From positions 41,750 through 105,749 of the forward strand of contig NZ_RCMB01000016.1 in the NCBI RefSeq assembly GCF_011319465.1: DNA of 64,000 nt, in the 5' to 3' direction. Shown here one piece after another: positions 57,902 to 64,000 of the stretch. The notes beneath the pieces were generated by a model. The model was not told the DNA's origin and did no database searches. It saw only the letters and a program-made list of their open reading frames with translations. The translations under genes and the position numbers were made by a program. This stretch comes from Candidatus Nitrosotalea sp. TS. Its GTDB lineage: Archaea > Thermoproteota > Nitrososphaeria > Nitrososphaerales > Nitrosopumilaceae. Positions within the stretch are counted from its first letter, which is position 1, and each line of letters begins with the position of its first letter.

Positions 57902-58095
57902 GATGCAATTTTCTGAATCTTTCTGGCAAACAACCCTGCAATGAATATTAGAACACCAAGAATTCCGATAAGACTTCCGATAAACTGTATGGTATCACTA
58001 AGATCTAATTGCATTGGAGCAAGAAATACAGCAAGTACCGCCCCCACTATGATCATGGGGATCCCAATACCTATCGAGATTTGTTTTGAAACCAT
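57898..58095 (-). CDS. 65-residue two-pass membrane protein
   Basis: Two hydrophobic segments (IGIGIPMIIVGAVLAVFLA and FIGSLIGILGVLIFIAGLFA) with a short acidic loop and basic end RKIQKIAS. No family recognised. Start ATG. It converges with the NHL-repeat gene (4-nt overlap). Confidence 0.6.
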   Translation of the reverse strand: MVSKQISIGIGIPMIIVGAVLAVFLAPMQLDLSDTIQFIGSLIGILGVLIFIAGLFARKIQKIAS

Positions 58096-58195
58096 TCGTT
58101 ATGCTCTAATCAAAAATCTATATGAATTTTATGAAAGTGGATGTAGAAAACAATAGTTTCAATTCAAATAGAGACCACACATGGGTGATTTCCTA

Positions 58196-59450
58196 CTAAT
58201 TTTGATGGTGGTTTTGGATTTCGTGTCTTTTATGCTCATTTGGTGTTTTTTTATGATCATAGTGTCCCATATCTTCTGACGTTGTCACGTTCGTAGGCGG
58301 AGATGTAGTATTTGGTGCATTTGAATTTGTAGGTGAAGATGGTACTGTAGTGTGAAGATGGTACTGGTGGTGGAATTGGAATTGGTGCAGTTGAATTTGT
58401 AGGTGAAGATGGTACTGGTGGTGGAATTGGAATTGGTGTAGTTGAATTTGTAGGTGAAGATGGTACTGGTGGTGGAATTGGAATTGGTGCAGTTGAATTT
58501 GTAGGTGAAGATGGTACTGGTGGTGGAATTGGAATTGGTGTAGTTGAATTTGTAGGTGAAGATGCCTCCATAGGTTTCTCAGCTGATTGGGCTTTTTGAT
58601 AAGCTTGAATTATTTTTATCAGATTTATTGCCTGGTCTACTTTACCCTCCGATACTAGTTGTTTGAGTTCTGCAACCATATCTTTGGGGTTGCTTCCTAC
58701 AGTTATGCTATAGCTGTTTGTGGCAGGTATTGTGACGCTAGAATTGTTTGTAATAGATACAGCATGAGAGGAGTTCACAGGCATGATGTTTTGTGTGACA
58801 TTGAGTTGATTAGTATGATTGAGTCGCACAATTTGATTTTCAGCAAAACTTTTCTCCCTTTCAGAAATTCTCTCTTGTGCAATGTTAGTTAGAGAATCAT
58901 GCGTGGCAACAACAAAGTTGTTAGCATTTTCTAATTGTTTTGATGCATCATCAGAGTTTCCTGAATCAAGATCTTGGTTTGCACTCTGAATCATTTTATC
59001 AAAATTTGTGAAATTAATAGATATGTTATTTTCTGATGCAATGGACTTTAGAAGAATTCCCATGTTTGTTAGTCTAGCTACCTCCCCTCTCAGCTGTACT
59101 ATCTCCGCTTTTTGCTGATTATTTGATGATGTTGCATTAAGCGAGTTTATTTGATCATTTGTTTCTTTGAAGAATTTCATGGCAGCAAGAAAATGTTGTT
59201 TTGCTGAATTAGCGTCTTGTTGATTTATTGCTTCTGCTAGTGCATCAGTTTCATTGGATCCTTGACTGTAGAGCTGATTAATCTCATCTGGCACATCATT
59301 AATTTGTGATATTGTTGTGCCGAGGTTATCTCTTGCTTGAGTAGCAATATTGAGCAAAGTATCTAATTGTGGATCGGCATAGGATTGACCTGGAATGGCA
59401 AATATCATGGCTCCAACCAGTATCAAAAGAAATGATAATAGTTTTTTCAT
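58196..59450 (-). CDS. Secreted coiled-coil protein with Pro-rich tandem repeats, frameshifted tail
   Basis: Signal peptide (LLSFLLILVGAMIFAIPGQSYA), a helical domain with repeated Leu/Asn patterns (about 25-200), Asn/Thr-rich linker, then four tandem 17-residue units of the type SSPTNSTxPIPIPPPVP in which x alternates Thr/Ala. The current frame ends at 58257, but deleting one base at about 58351 restores SSPTVPSSPTNSNAPN and a His/Lys-rich tail (GHYDHKKTPNEHK) with stop at 58196. Downstream of the membrane-anchored winged-helix gene with a 4-nt overlap. Confidence 0.68.
58350..58562. repeat. Four 51-bp tandem repeats (Pro-rich coding)
   Basis: Four near-identical 51-bp units in the secreted-protein gene. 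Units alternate at one codon (ACT/GCA on the coding strand), so the array also reads as two 102-bp units, a sign of duplication of a dimer. A partial fifth copy with the frame break borders it at 58320-58350. Confidence 0.9.
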
Positions 59451-60667
59451 TCTTTATCCTCCTCAACTTTTCGCAGTTTTATGAGGTTCTGTTGGTCTAC
59501 TTTTTCTATTTCAACAATTCCTTCTCGTTCTAATCGTTTTACTGCTCTCCATGTAGTAGTACGCGGTAGAAGAAATTTCTTGCGAAGTTCACTTTCAAAA
59601 ACTCTTCCTCCCTTTTCAGAGATAAACACTACAATGTCTTTATCTTCCTGACGTAGTTCAGGTTTGAGTCTAAATATTGTTTCTTTATCTGGAGGCACAT
59701 AGTTACTCTGTGGAATAGTAGGTACAGGTACTTCCTTTGTCGTCCTAGATCTTTTCAATATGATTAACATGACAACTACTGCTACAGCTGCTCCCCCCAC
59801 AGCTAAAATTGGAATAATATCATTATCATTTCCAGTTGAAATTGAGCCTGTGTTGTTTCCAGCTTGTTTTGTAGAAAGGGCTGTTTGTTGTTCCTGAATG
59901 GCTGAGTTTTTGGCATCATTGGCCAATGCTTCTGCGTCAGAATATCTTCCTTCATTAAAAGCAGTATTTGCTTCAGCAAGTTTTTCTGAGGCAAGAGGAG
60001 TCTCTATTCCATTAGAATTTATTGTACTTACAAAATCTTTAGCTTTCTGAATTGCTAGAGTTGCAGTTTGGCTTGTCCCTAATACACCAAATATGTAGCT
60101 GATATTTACAGAACCACTTGGAAATGAAATAAGTGACTGACCATTCACAACCTGCAAGTCTGATGGAGTTGTGCTCATGCCTACGATTACAGTATTTGCA
60201 GGTAAGAGTATGGAATAATCAGTAGGAGAATTTACATGAAATGTCCAGGTCTTTCCATTCTTGGATACAAGATCGGGAGTGTCATAATCCACTTTAATTG
60301 TTGAGGCTCCCAGAGTTTCAACATCTACATTATTTGTGTTCATTTTGCTTGAAAGTAATGTTCCATTCTGGTCTTGGACAACAAAGTTATCGGTTGTGTT
60401 ACCATACAAGCCAAGTATGAAATCAGGTGATTGCGGATCAACATCAGTTTGATAAAAGACATGAGTGGTGCCATCCGTGTAAATAGTAAATTCAAGCGCC
60501 TTGGTAGAGCTTAGTGCATACTGAATACAAGAAGAAAAAGCAAGTAAAAAAAGGCAGATAGCAATTATCGGAGCCTTTACCATTGCTGTCAAGATATAGG
60601 TGATCCTTACAAAAAGCATTGCTTCCGCTTGTACTTTTATTGGGATCACCAAAGTTTTCTGGTACAT
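59447..60667 (-). CDS. Membrane-anchored winged-helix regulator
   Basis: 406 residues. An extracytoplasmic N-terminal part follows a signal or anchor (IIAICLFLLAFSSCIQ); a helical stretch (about 235-290) leads to a membrane segment IIPILAVGGAAVAVVVMLIIL, and the cytoplasmic end (about 345-400) is a winged-helix domain with FLLPRTTTWRAVKRLEREGIV (part), typical of DNA-binding one-component sensors. The ATG at 60667 is 4 nt after the upstream regulator stop; ATG 60583, just before the signal, is an alternative. It probably senses the envelope and acts on DNA. Confidence 0.75.
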   Translation of the reverse strand: MYQKTLVIPIKVQAEAMLFVRITYILTAMVKAPIIAICLFLLAFSSCIQYALSSTKALEFTIYTDGTTHVFYQTDVDPQSPDFILGLYGNTTDNFVVQDQNGTLLSSKMNTNNVDVETLGASTIKVDYDTPDLVSKNGKTWTFHVNSPTDYSILLPANTVIVGMSTTPSDLQVVNGQSLISFPSGSVNISYIFGVLGTSQTATLAIQKAKDFVSTINSNGIETPLASEKLAEANTAFNEGRYSDAEALANDAKNSAIQEQQTALSTKQAGNNTGSISTGNDNDIIPILAVGGAAVAVVVMLIILKRSRTTKEVPVPTIPQSNYVPPDKETIFRLKPELRQEDKDIVVFISEKGGRVFESELRKKFLLPRTTTWRAVKRLEREGIVEIEKVDQQNLIKLRKVEEDKE

Positions 60668-60671
60668 TCTA

Positions 60672-60965
60672 CTAGTACCTTAGGTTTAGTCCCTGAACTA
60701 CGCCCTGAAATCTCTGAAATTCCTGAAAGAATCTGATGCCTTTCTCTGTGATCTTAAATAGCCTATTTCTGTCATCTTTTATTGATTCTACCAAGCCTGC
60801 ATCTATCAGCTTCTGGCATTTCTCCAAGACTGCATAGTGAGAAAGGTTTGCTCTTCTGGAAATAGCAGAGACAATTACTCCTTGTATCCCACCATCCATG
60901 GTTACGCCCAAGATATCAGCAATGATACCCATTTCTGACCTGTATTGTTGTTTTGACATGGACAT
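60672..60965 (-). CDS. Winged-helix DNA-binding protein
   Basis: About 97 residues of a winged-helix fold: SEMGIIADILGVTMDGGIQGVIVS, SRRANLSHYAVLEKCQKLIDAGLVE (recognition region) and FKITEKGIRFFQEF (wing and last helix), each shown in part. Resembles archaeal PadR/ArnR-like small regulators. ATG 60965 is preferred over 60998 because the conserved MSKQQYRSE begins there. First gene of the three-gene unit ending in the Pro-rich secreted protein. Confidence 0.75.
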   Translation of the reverse strand: MSMSKQQYRSEMGIIADILGVTMDGGIQGVIVSAISRRANLSHYAVLEKCQKLIDAGLVESIKDDRNRLFKITEKGIRFFQEFQRFQGVVQGLNLRY

Positions 60966-61007
60966 CTTATAGTATGGATGTTTTATCAGGGACAGCATGA
61001 AATGTCA

Positions 61008-61035
61008 TAGCGGAACACCTAGCGGAACAGGTGTT
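61008..61035. promoter_or_regulatory. Overlapping direct and inverted repeat, candidate operator
   Basis: TAGCGGAACA occurs at 61008-61017 and again at 61020-61029; AACACCT (61014-61020) and AGGTGTT (61029-61035) are inverted around 8 nt. It lies between the winged-helix gene and the TRAM gene, a likely binding site for that regulator or for the TRAM gene's control. Confidence 0.45.
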
Positions 61036-61154
61036 TCACACTCTGAAATGGGCTAAAATTGGACATTTACGAAGCGGGGGAGGATACATCAACAATACGT
61101 TTTGGCAATTATTTGAACAGATTTTATATGGTATTTGTAGACTTGATAACAAAA

Positions 61155-61161
61155 GGAGGTG
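61155..61161 (+). promoter_or_regulatory. Strong Shine-Dalgarno of the TRAM gene
   Basis: GGAGGTG, 5 nt ahead of GTG 61167. Most genes here look leaderless, so this strong site helps fix the start and implies a 5' leader. Confidence 0.6.
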
Positions 61162-61166
61162 CAACA

Positions 61167-61513
61167 GTGAGCTTTAACGACTCTGGTTTTGGCGAGAGCC
61201 CAAGACAAGACATGGCGGTAATAGAGGATACGGTGGAGGTCGAAGATTCGGAGGCGGTGGCCAACGCTTTGGCGGCGGACGACGTTTTGATGACAACAGA
61301 CCTAAACCAGTAGAAACTGGCAAAGAATATGACGTATCCATAACAGAAATCAGTAGAAAAGGAGACGGTATTGCAAGAGTAGAAGGTTTTGTCATATTCG
61401 TCAAAGGTGGGCAAGTAGGCCAGAACGCAAAAGTAAAGATTACGCAGGTTGGCGAACGCTTTGCTACTGCTGATTTAGTAGGAGAAGGAACCGCACAGAC
61501 AGAAACGGAATAA
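61167..61513 (+). CDS. TRAM-domain protein with Gly/Arg-rich N-terminus, frameshifted
   Basis: About 115 residues once joined. MSFNDSGFGESP is read from GTG 61167; a base lost in CCC at 61199-61201 then shifts to the frame with HGGNRGYGGGRRFGGG and RRFDDNRPKPVETG, followed by the TRAM domain EYDVSITEISRKGDG, GFVIFVKGGQVGQN, AKVKITQVGERFA. TRAM proteins of this size act as RNA-binding cold-shock-like chaperones in archaea. Strong SD. The gene is absent as a simple ORF because of the break. Confidence 0.85.
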
Positions 61514-61543
61514 ACCGGTTGCCTGTACGGTATTTCGGATTTC

Positions 61544-61927
61544 TTACAAATTACTAGTTTTCTTTTTTATATTTTCTATAATTTCCAATTTTCTTGTGAT
61601 GTCCATGTTTGGTTCCATAGTAACATAGACTGTTTTGTGTTTTGGATAGACAACAATCTGTGTAACCTTTTGGCGTTCTATATGCACATAGTTGACAGAA
61701 CCCAAACTTTTGTCAAACTGTTTTCGGATCTTTCTTCTTATTGCTACTTGTTTACAAAAGTGTTCTTCCTCTTTTTGTGATTTGAGGGATGTTTTACCTT
61801 CTTTCATTATGGCTTCTGATATGTTCCCTTTAAGATCTATAATTGCAGCAAATCGCATCATTGGGTCTAGTTCTAAGATATACTCTACGATGGGAAGTAG
61901 GCTTATTTTGTGATTATTCTTTTTCAA
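61544..61927 (-). CDS. Thaumarchaeal-type hypothetical protein
   Basis: 127 residues: predicted alpha-beta fold with VEYILELDPMMRFAAIIDLKG, reminiscent of roadblock/LC7-like folds, and KVTQIVVYPKHKTVYVTMEPN. No membrane segment. I cannot assign a function. It converges with the TRAM gene with 30 nt between. Confidence 0.62.
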   Translation of the reverse strand: MKKNNHKISLLPIVEYILELDPMMRFAAIIDLKGNISEAIMKEGKTSLKSQKEEEHFCKQVAIRRKIRKQFDKSLGSVNYVHIERQKVTQIVVYPKHKTVYVTMEPNMDITRKLEIIENIKKKTSNL

Positions 61928-62093
61928 TTAACGAAAAGCAAGAGAACTTGATTCTAAATATATCTTAGTTTAAACCATCTGATCGCTAAATCATGCCTAA
62001 AAGAGGTTCTCTTTCCACTTTAGTAAATAATCTGAACAATTTGGTCATCTATTAACTTTTTATATATTACACATTACAGTAGTTATAAGCAAT

Positions 62094-62672
62094 ATGTTTG
62101 AAAAGTTTCGAAAGAATAAAGATGAATTAGGTTCCGCTAAAGAGGAAGAAGGAGGTACTGCTGAAACTGCACAATATCAACCCCAAGAAACAGAACCAGA
62201 AAAAACCTCTAATGTTATAGAACAGCCCAGCCCCAAACCTTCTGAACAGACAAAAATGCCAGAACCTGCGCAGCAAAGAACAATGAGTACTGGAGAAGAC
62301 ATAGGAATTGGAGCTCTCATGGACAAGCGGAACAAGCTTGAAGAGACAATCGATTATGTCGGTCTAATGATCAAGAATTTGAAAGACAAGAGGACAAATT
62401 TGGAAAAGAGTATAGAAGATGAATCTGTAGATATTAAGAATCTCAAGGAGAAATTGGTCAAGGTAGGTCAGTATATAGAAGAAGAGAAACAGGGAATAAA
62501 GACCCTACAACAAAAGAGGAGCAATGTAGAAAGAGAGGCAGATGATGTTGCCACAATCATCAACAACCTGCGCGAAAAATTATTGAGTATAGATAGAGTA
62601 GTAAACGAGGAAGGCAGTAAGATAGAGAAATTTAAAGGTGCCAGACCCAAGTCAGAATCTTCTTTTAGCTAG
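62094..62672 (+). CDS. Coiled-coil protein
   Basis: 192 residues: a charged, Pro/Glu/Thr-rich N-terminal segment (about 1-70), then a long helical coiled coil with heptad-like spacing (LMDKRNKLEETIDYVG, IKNLKDKRTNLEKSI, READDVATIINNLREKL). No catalytic motifs. Resembles archaeal chromosome- or division-associated coiled-coil proteins in composition only. TATA-like TTTTATATAT precedes the ATG by about 30-35 nt. Confidence 0.65.
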   Translation: MFEKFRKNKDELGSAKEEEGGTAETAQYQPQETEPEKTSNVIEQPSPKPSEQTKMPEPAQQRTMSTGEDIGIGALMDKRNKLEETIDYVGLMIKNLKDKRTNLEKSIEDESVDIKNLKEKLVKVGQYIEEEKQGIKTLQQKRSNVEREADDVATIINNLREKLLSIDRVVNEEGSKIEKFKGARPKSESSFS

Positions 62673-63046
62673 AAAGTAAAACCTTCTTTCATGATGCTGT
62701 TCAGGTTTTCTTTTATTTCTTCTTCAGATGACAACGAATCAAGGTCTCGGATTAGTACCTCTGTTGCAAGACATTGATTTTTTGAGAACTGATAATAACA
62801 ATCAAGTTTTTCTTGGTAGGTTTTTGCATTATAATAGATAGTCCAAAAGTTTTCCGTGGAATGTTCTACATAAAGTAAGAACTTTCTGATGGTCATCTCA
62901 ATTTTAGAAGAGGGATTATCTTTCATCAATCCAATTAAAATTTGTTCCAGCTTACTGTCCAGATTAGATTCGTAAATTAGTTGATAAATGTCTCCGTCTT
63001 TTGCCACAACCGGTTTACGTGACTGTATCATAAAAGCTTTCATCAA
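62669..63046 (-). CDS. Hypothetical protein
   Basis: 125 residues, unrecognised. Mixed charged helices (KLEQILIGLMKDNPSSKIEM, LDCYYQFSKNQCLATEVLI) with two Cys, no signal peptide or membrane segment. It converges with the coiled-coil gene with a 4-nt overlap. Confidence 0.55.
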   Translation of the reverse strand: MMKAFMIQSRKPVVAKDGDIYQLIYESNLDSKLEQILIGLMKDNPSSKIEMTIRKFLLYVEHSTENFWTIYYNAKTYQEKLDCYYQFSKNQCLATEVLIRDLDSLSSEEEIKENLNSIMKEGFTF

Positions 63047-63132
63047 TAATTTTCAAAAAATCTGCTATTTGTATGTAACAACTTGATTTATCTCAAAAAA
63101 ACCAAGATTTCAATTATGAATTAGTCACAATA

Positions 63133-63140
63133 CTTAAATA
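63133..63140 (+). promoter_or_regulatory. TATA box of the structured RNA
   Basis: CTTAAATA, about 27 nt ahead of the predicted RNA 5' end near 63160. Confidence 0.5.
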
Positions 63141-63157
63141 ATTTGCACACGTATTAA

Positions 63158-63352
63158 TTATCCCTGCCAAAGGAAATCCTCCCAAGACAGGCATCATGCA
63201 GCAGACATGTGATACGGCCAGGGTCAAATCCCTCCGTAGAAGTACCAAAGGAGAAATCCCAAGGAAGTGACGACAATGGTCGTCATGTCTTTGAATGCTA
63301 TGCATTCTCACATGACGTGTGAATCACACACGTCTGCATGATAGAATTTTTT
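63158..63352 (+). ncRNA. Candidate multi-branched structured ncRNA
   Basis: No convincing coding frame. By hand I find two nested long-range stems: 63193-63201 with 63334-63342 (ATCATGCAG/CTGCATGAT, 9 bp) and 63206-63212 with 63308-63314 (CATGTGA/TCACATG). Inside and beside them are hairpins 63213-63238 (TACGG and AGGG stems), 63268-63285 (TGACGAC/GTCGTCA), 63293-63307 (GAATGC/GCATTC) and 63314-63334 (GACGTGTG/CACACGTC). A TATA box sits 27 nt upstream and a T6 run follows. A direct repeat begins CCAAAGGA at 63167 and 63245. No match to RNase P or SRP signatures was recognised. Confidence 0.65.
63347..63352 (+). terminator. Oligo-T terminator after the structured RNA
   Basis: Six T directly follow the closing stem, a typical archaeal termination signal. 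Confidence 0.45.
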
Positions 63353-63648
63353 CCAATTACAACAAAATAGACTAAATGCAATTTCCTATAAGGATTGAAT
63401 ATCTACAGGTAAGTAAACTAGTAATTATTTTGTCATCTCACAAATCATTGTATTTTCTATTTTTAGCATTCAGGATCATTTTGTCTTTTTCAAAAAATAT
63501 ACTACAAGGTTTTGAAGGAAAATACTGAGTATCGTAATTGGATGATTTTTGTCAATTCTCTTGTAGCTGACAAACTCTGGATTATTCGATACTATTCTAC
63601 TGCAGTAGGGATTATTTCAATTATTGAAGACTATCCACTACAGACTGC
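63353..63648. other. Intergenic stretch without a recognised gene
   Basis: A/T-rich. A short + strand open frame ends at 63651 but has no good start and no recognisable motifs. I see nothing else here. Confidence 0.5.
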
Positions 63649-64000
63649 CTAGATATATCGTGCGGAAGATGATTCACTGCCAGCAGGCATTGAAGGCAAC
63701 TTGTCGTTGACAGCTGCTTCTGCAACTGCTGCAGCTTCTTGAATAATCTTCTCTGATTCCTCGTCTGAAACTCCGGAATCAATTCCAAAGTCTCCACCAT
63801 GGAATGTATCCGTCATTAATCCTCCGAGCATCTCAGTCATTCCAGATAGCTCGCGATCTGCTTCTGGCATGAACTGTACCAGGGATGATCTTAAGCTCTT
63901 CATCAAGCCAATTGTTGGCATGATTGTACTGACCGTATCACCTAGATCGTGGAAGGTACTTAGTCTAAGCTCGATTTGTTCAAGTGCAATTCTAGCGTTT
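63649..64000 (-). CDS. ESCRT-III-like CdvB paralog (5' part outside window)
   Basis: C-terminal 117 residues of a protein closely similar to the CdvB paralog at 32498: NARIALEQIELRLSTFHDLGD parallels NARMALEQVQLRLTTIHDLGD (shown in part), followed by FMPEADRELSGM, GGDFGIDSGVSDEES and a tail ending SARYI. The frame stays open to the right edge, so the start lies outside. It points to two closely related short ESCRT-III filament proteins in this organism. Confidence 0.88.
   Translation of the reverse strand, partial: NARIALEQIELRLSTFHDLGDTVSTIMPTIGLMKSLRSSLVQFMPEADRELSGMTEMLGGLMTDTFHGGDFGIDSGVSDEESEKIIQEAAAVAEAAVNDKLPSMPAGSESSSARYI

Noticed and set aside
63213..63250. T-arm-like GGGTCAAATCCC suggesting a tRNA
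   Set aside because: The surrounding sequence cannot form acceptor, D and anticodon arms; it folds better as the TACGG hairpin of the larger RNA.
63114..63311. 65-codon reverse-strand open frame
   Set aside because: Its composition is His/Cys/Leu patchy with no domain, and it runs antisense through the hairpins of the candidate RNA.
63475..63651. Open + strand frame before the second CdvB gene
   Set aside because: No suitable start at the beginning, no motif, and no promoter; likely chance.
1..64000. CRISPR arrays, insertion sequences, integrases or prophage
   Set aside because: No spaced repeat array, transposase, integrase or terminal inverted repeat pair was seen; the only tandem repeat is inside a coding gene.

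Overview
The window is a gene-dense, AT-leaning stretch of an archaeal chromosome. Its gene content points to Nitrososphaerota (Thaumarchaeota), most likely a Nitrosopumilus-like ammonia oxidizer. Evidence: ESCRT-III/CdvB-type proteins, aIF2 alpha and gamma, Nop10, eS6, archaeal primase PriS/PriL, GGR-type lipid reductase, an AglB/STT3 oligosaccharyltransferase, cobalamin synthesis genes, assimilatory sulfate reduction (sat, cysH), a crotonase of the kind used in the 3-hydroxypropionate/4-hydroxybutyrate cycle, many TTG/GTG starts, and TATA boxes about 25-30 nt ahead of start codons (leaderless transcripts). Genus and species cannot be fixed from the sequence alone.

Layout. 1-6.1 kb: Lhr helicase (cut by the left edge) behind a tiny membrane protein, a RadA/RadB-like ATPase, an LSm-metK pair, an NmrA-like reductase and a short DnaJ protein. 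6.1-13 kb: cobalamin block cbiD-cbiG-cbiX-cbiC, convergent cbiA, lipid reductase and corrinoid adenosyltransferase. 13-20 kb: information processing (aIF2 alpha, Nop10, aIF2 gamma, Fcf1-like PIN, eS6) around an STT3 protein fused to a cyclophilin. 20-28 kb: tRNA-Gly, HIT protein, C39-like/TPR protein, amidotransferase, a UPF0182 membrane protein, primase, endonuclease IV. 28-33 kb: glyS, small secreted proteins, uracil-DNA glycosylase, a CdvB paralog. 33-36 kb: MurI-like protein and the second cobalamin block (cbiF, cbiL, cbiT). 36.6-42 kb: RqcH/NFACT, Mut7-C, AMMECR1, the AcnX pair of the archaeal mevalonate route, endonuclease III. 42-55 kb: sulfate assimilation, a degenerate ThiI-like protein, glycosyltransferase-like protein, a candidate hairpin RNA, GPN GTPase, homoserine kinase, crotonase, and archaeosine precursor genes queC, folE, queE. 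55-64 kb: envelope and regulation genes (NHL-repeat protein, Pro-rich repeat protein, membrane-anchored winged helix, soluble winged helix, TRAM protein), a candidate multi-branched ncRNA and a second CdvB paralog cut by the right edge.

At least 15 single-base frame breaks split otherwise well conserved genes (four of nine cobalamin genes among them). The reading frames on both sides are undamaged and most breaks can be explained by a duplicated or lost base beside a short run, so I treat them as probable sequencing or assembly errors and describe each gene as one unit. The strongest candidates for something undescribed are the structured RNA at about 63.16-63.35 kb, the 13-bp-stem RNA at 47.16-47.23 kb, the STT3-cyclophilin fusion, and the three-gene envelope/regulator unit at 58.2-61.0 kb.
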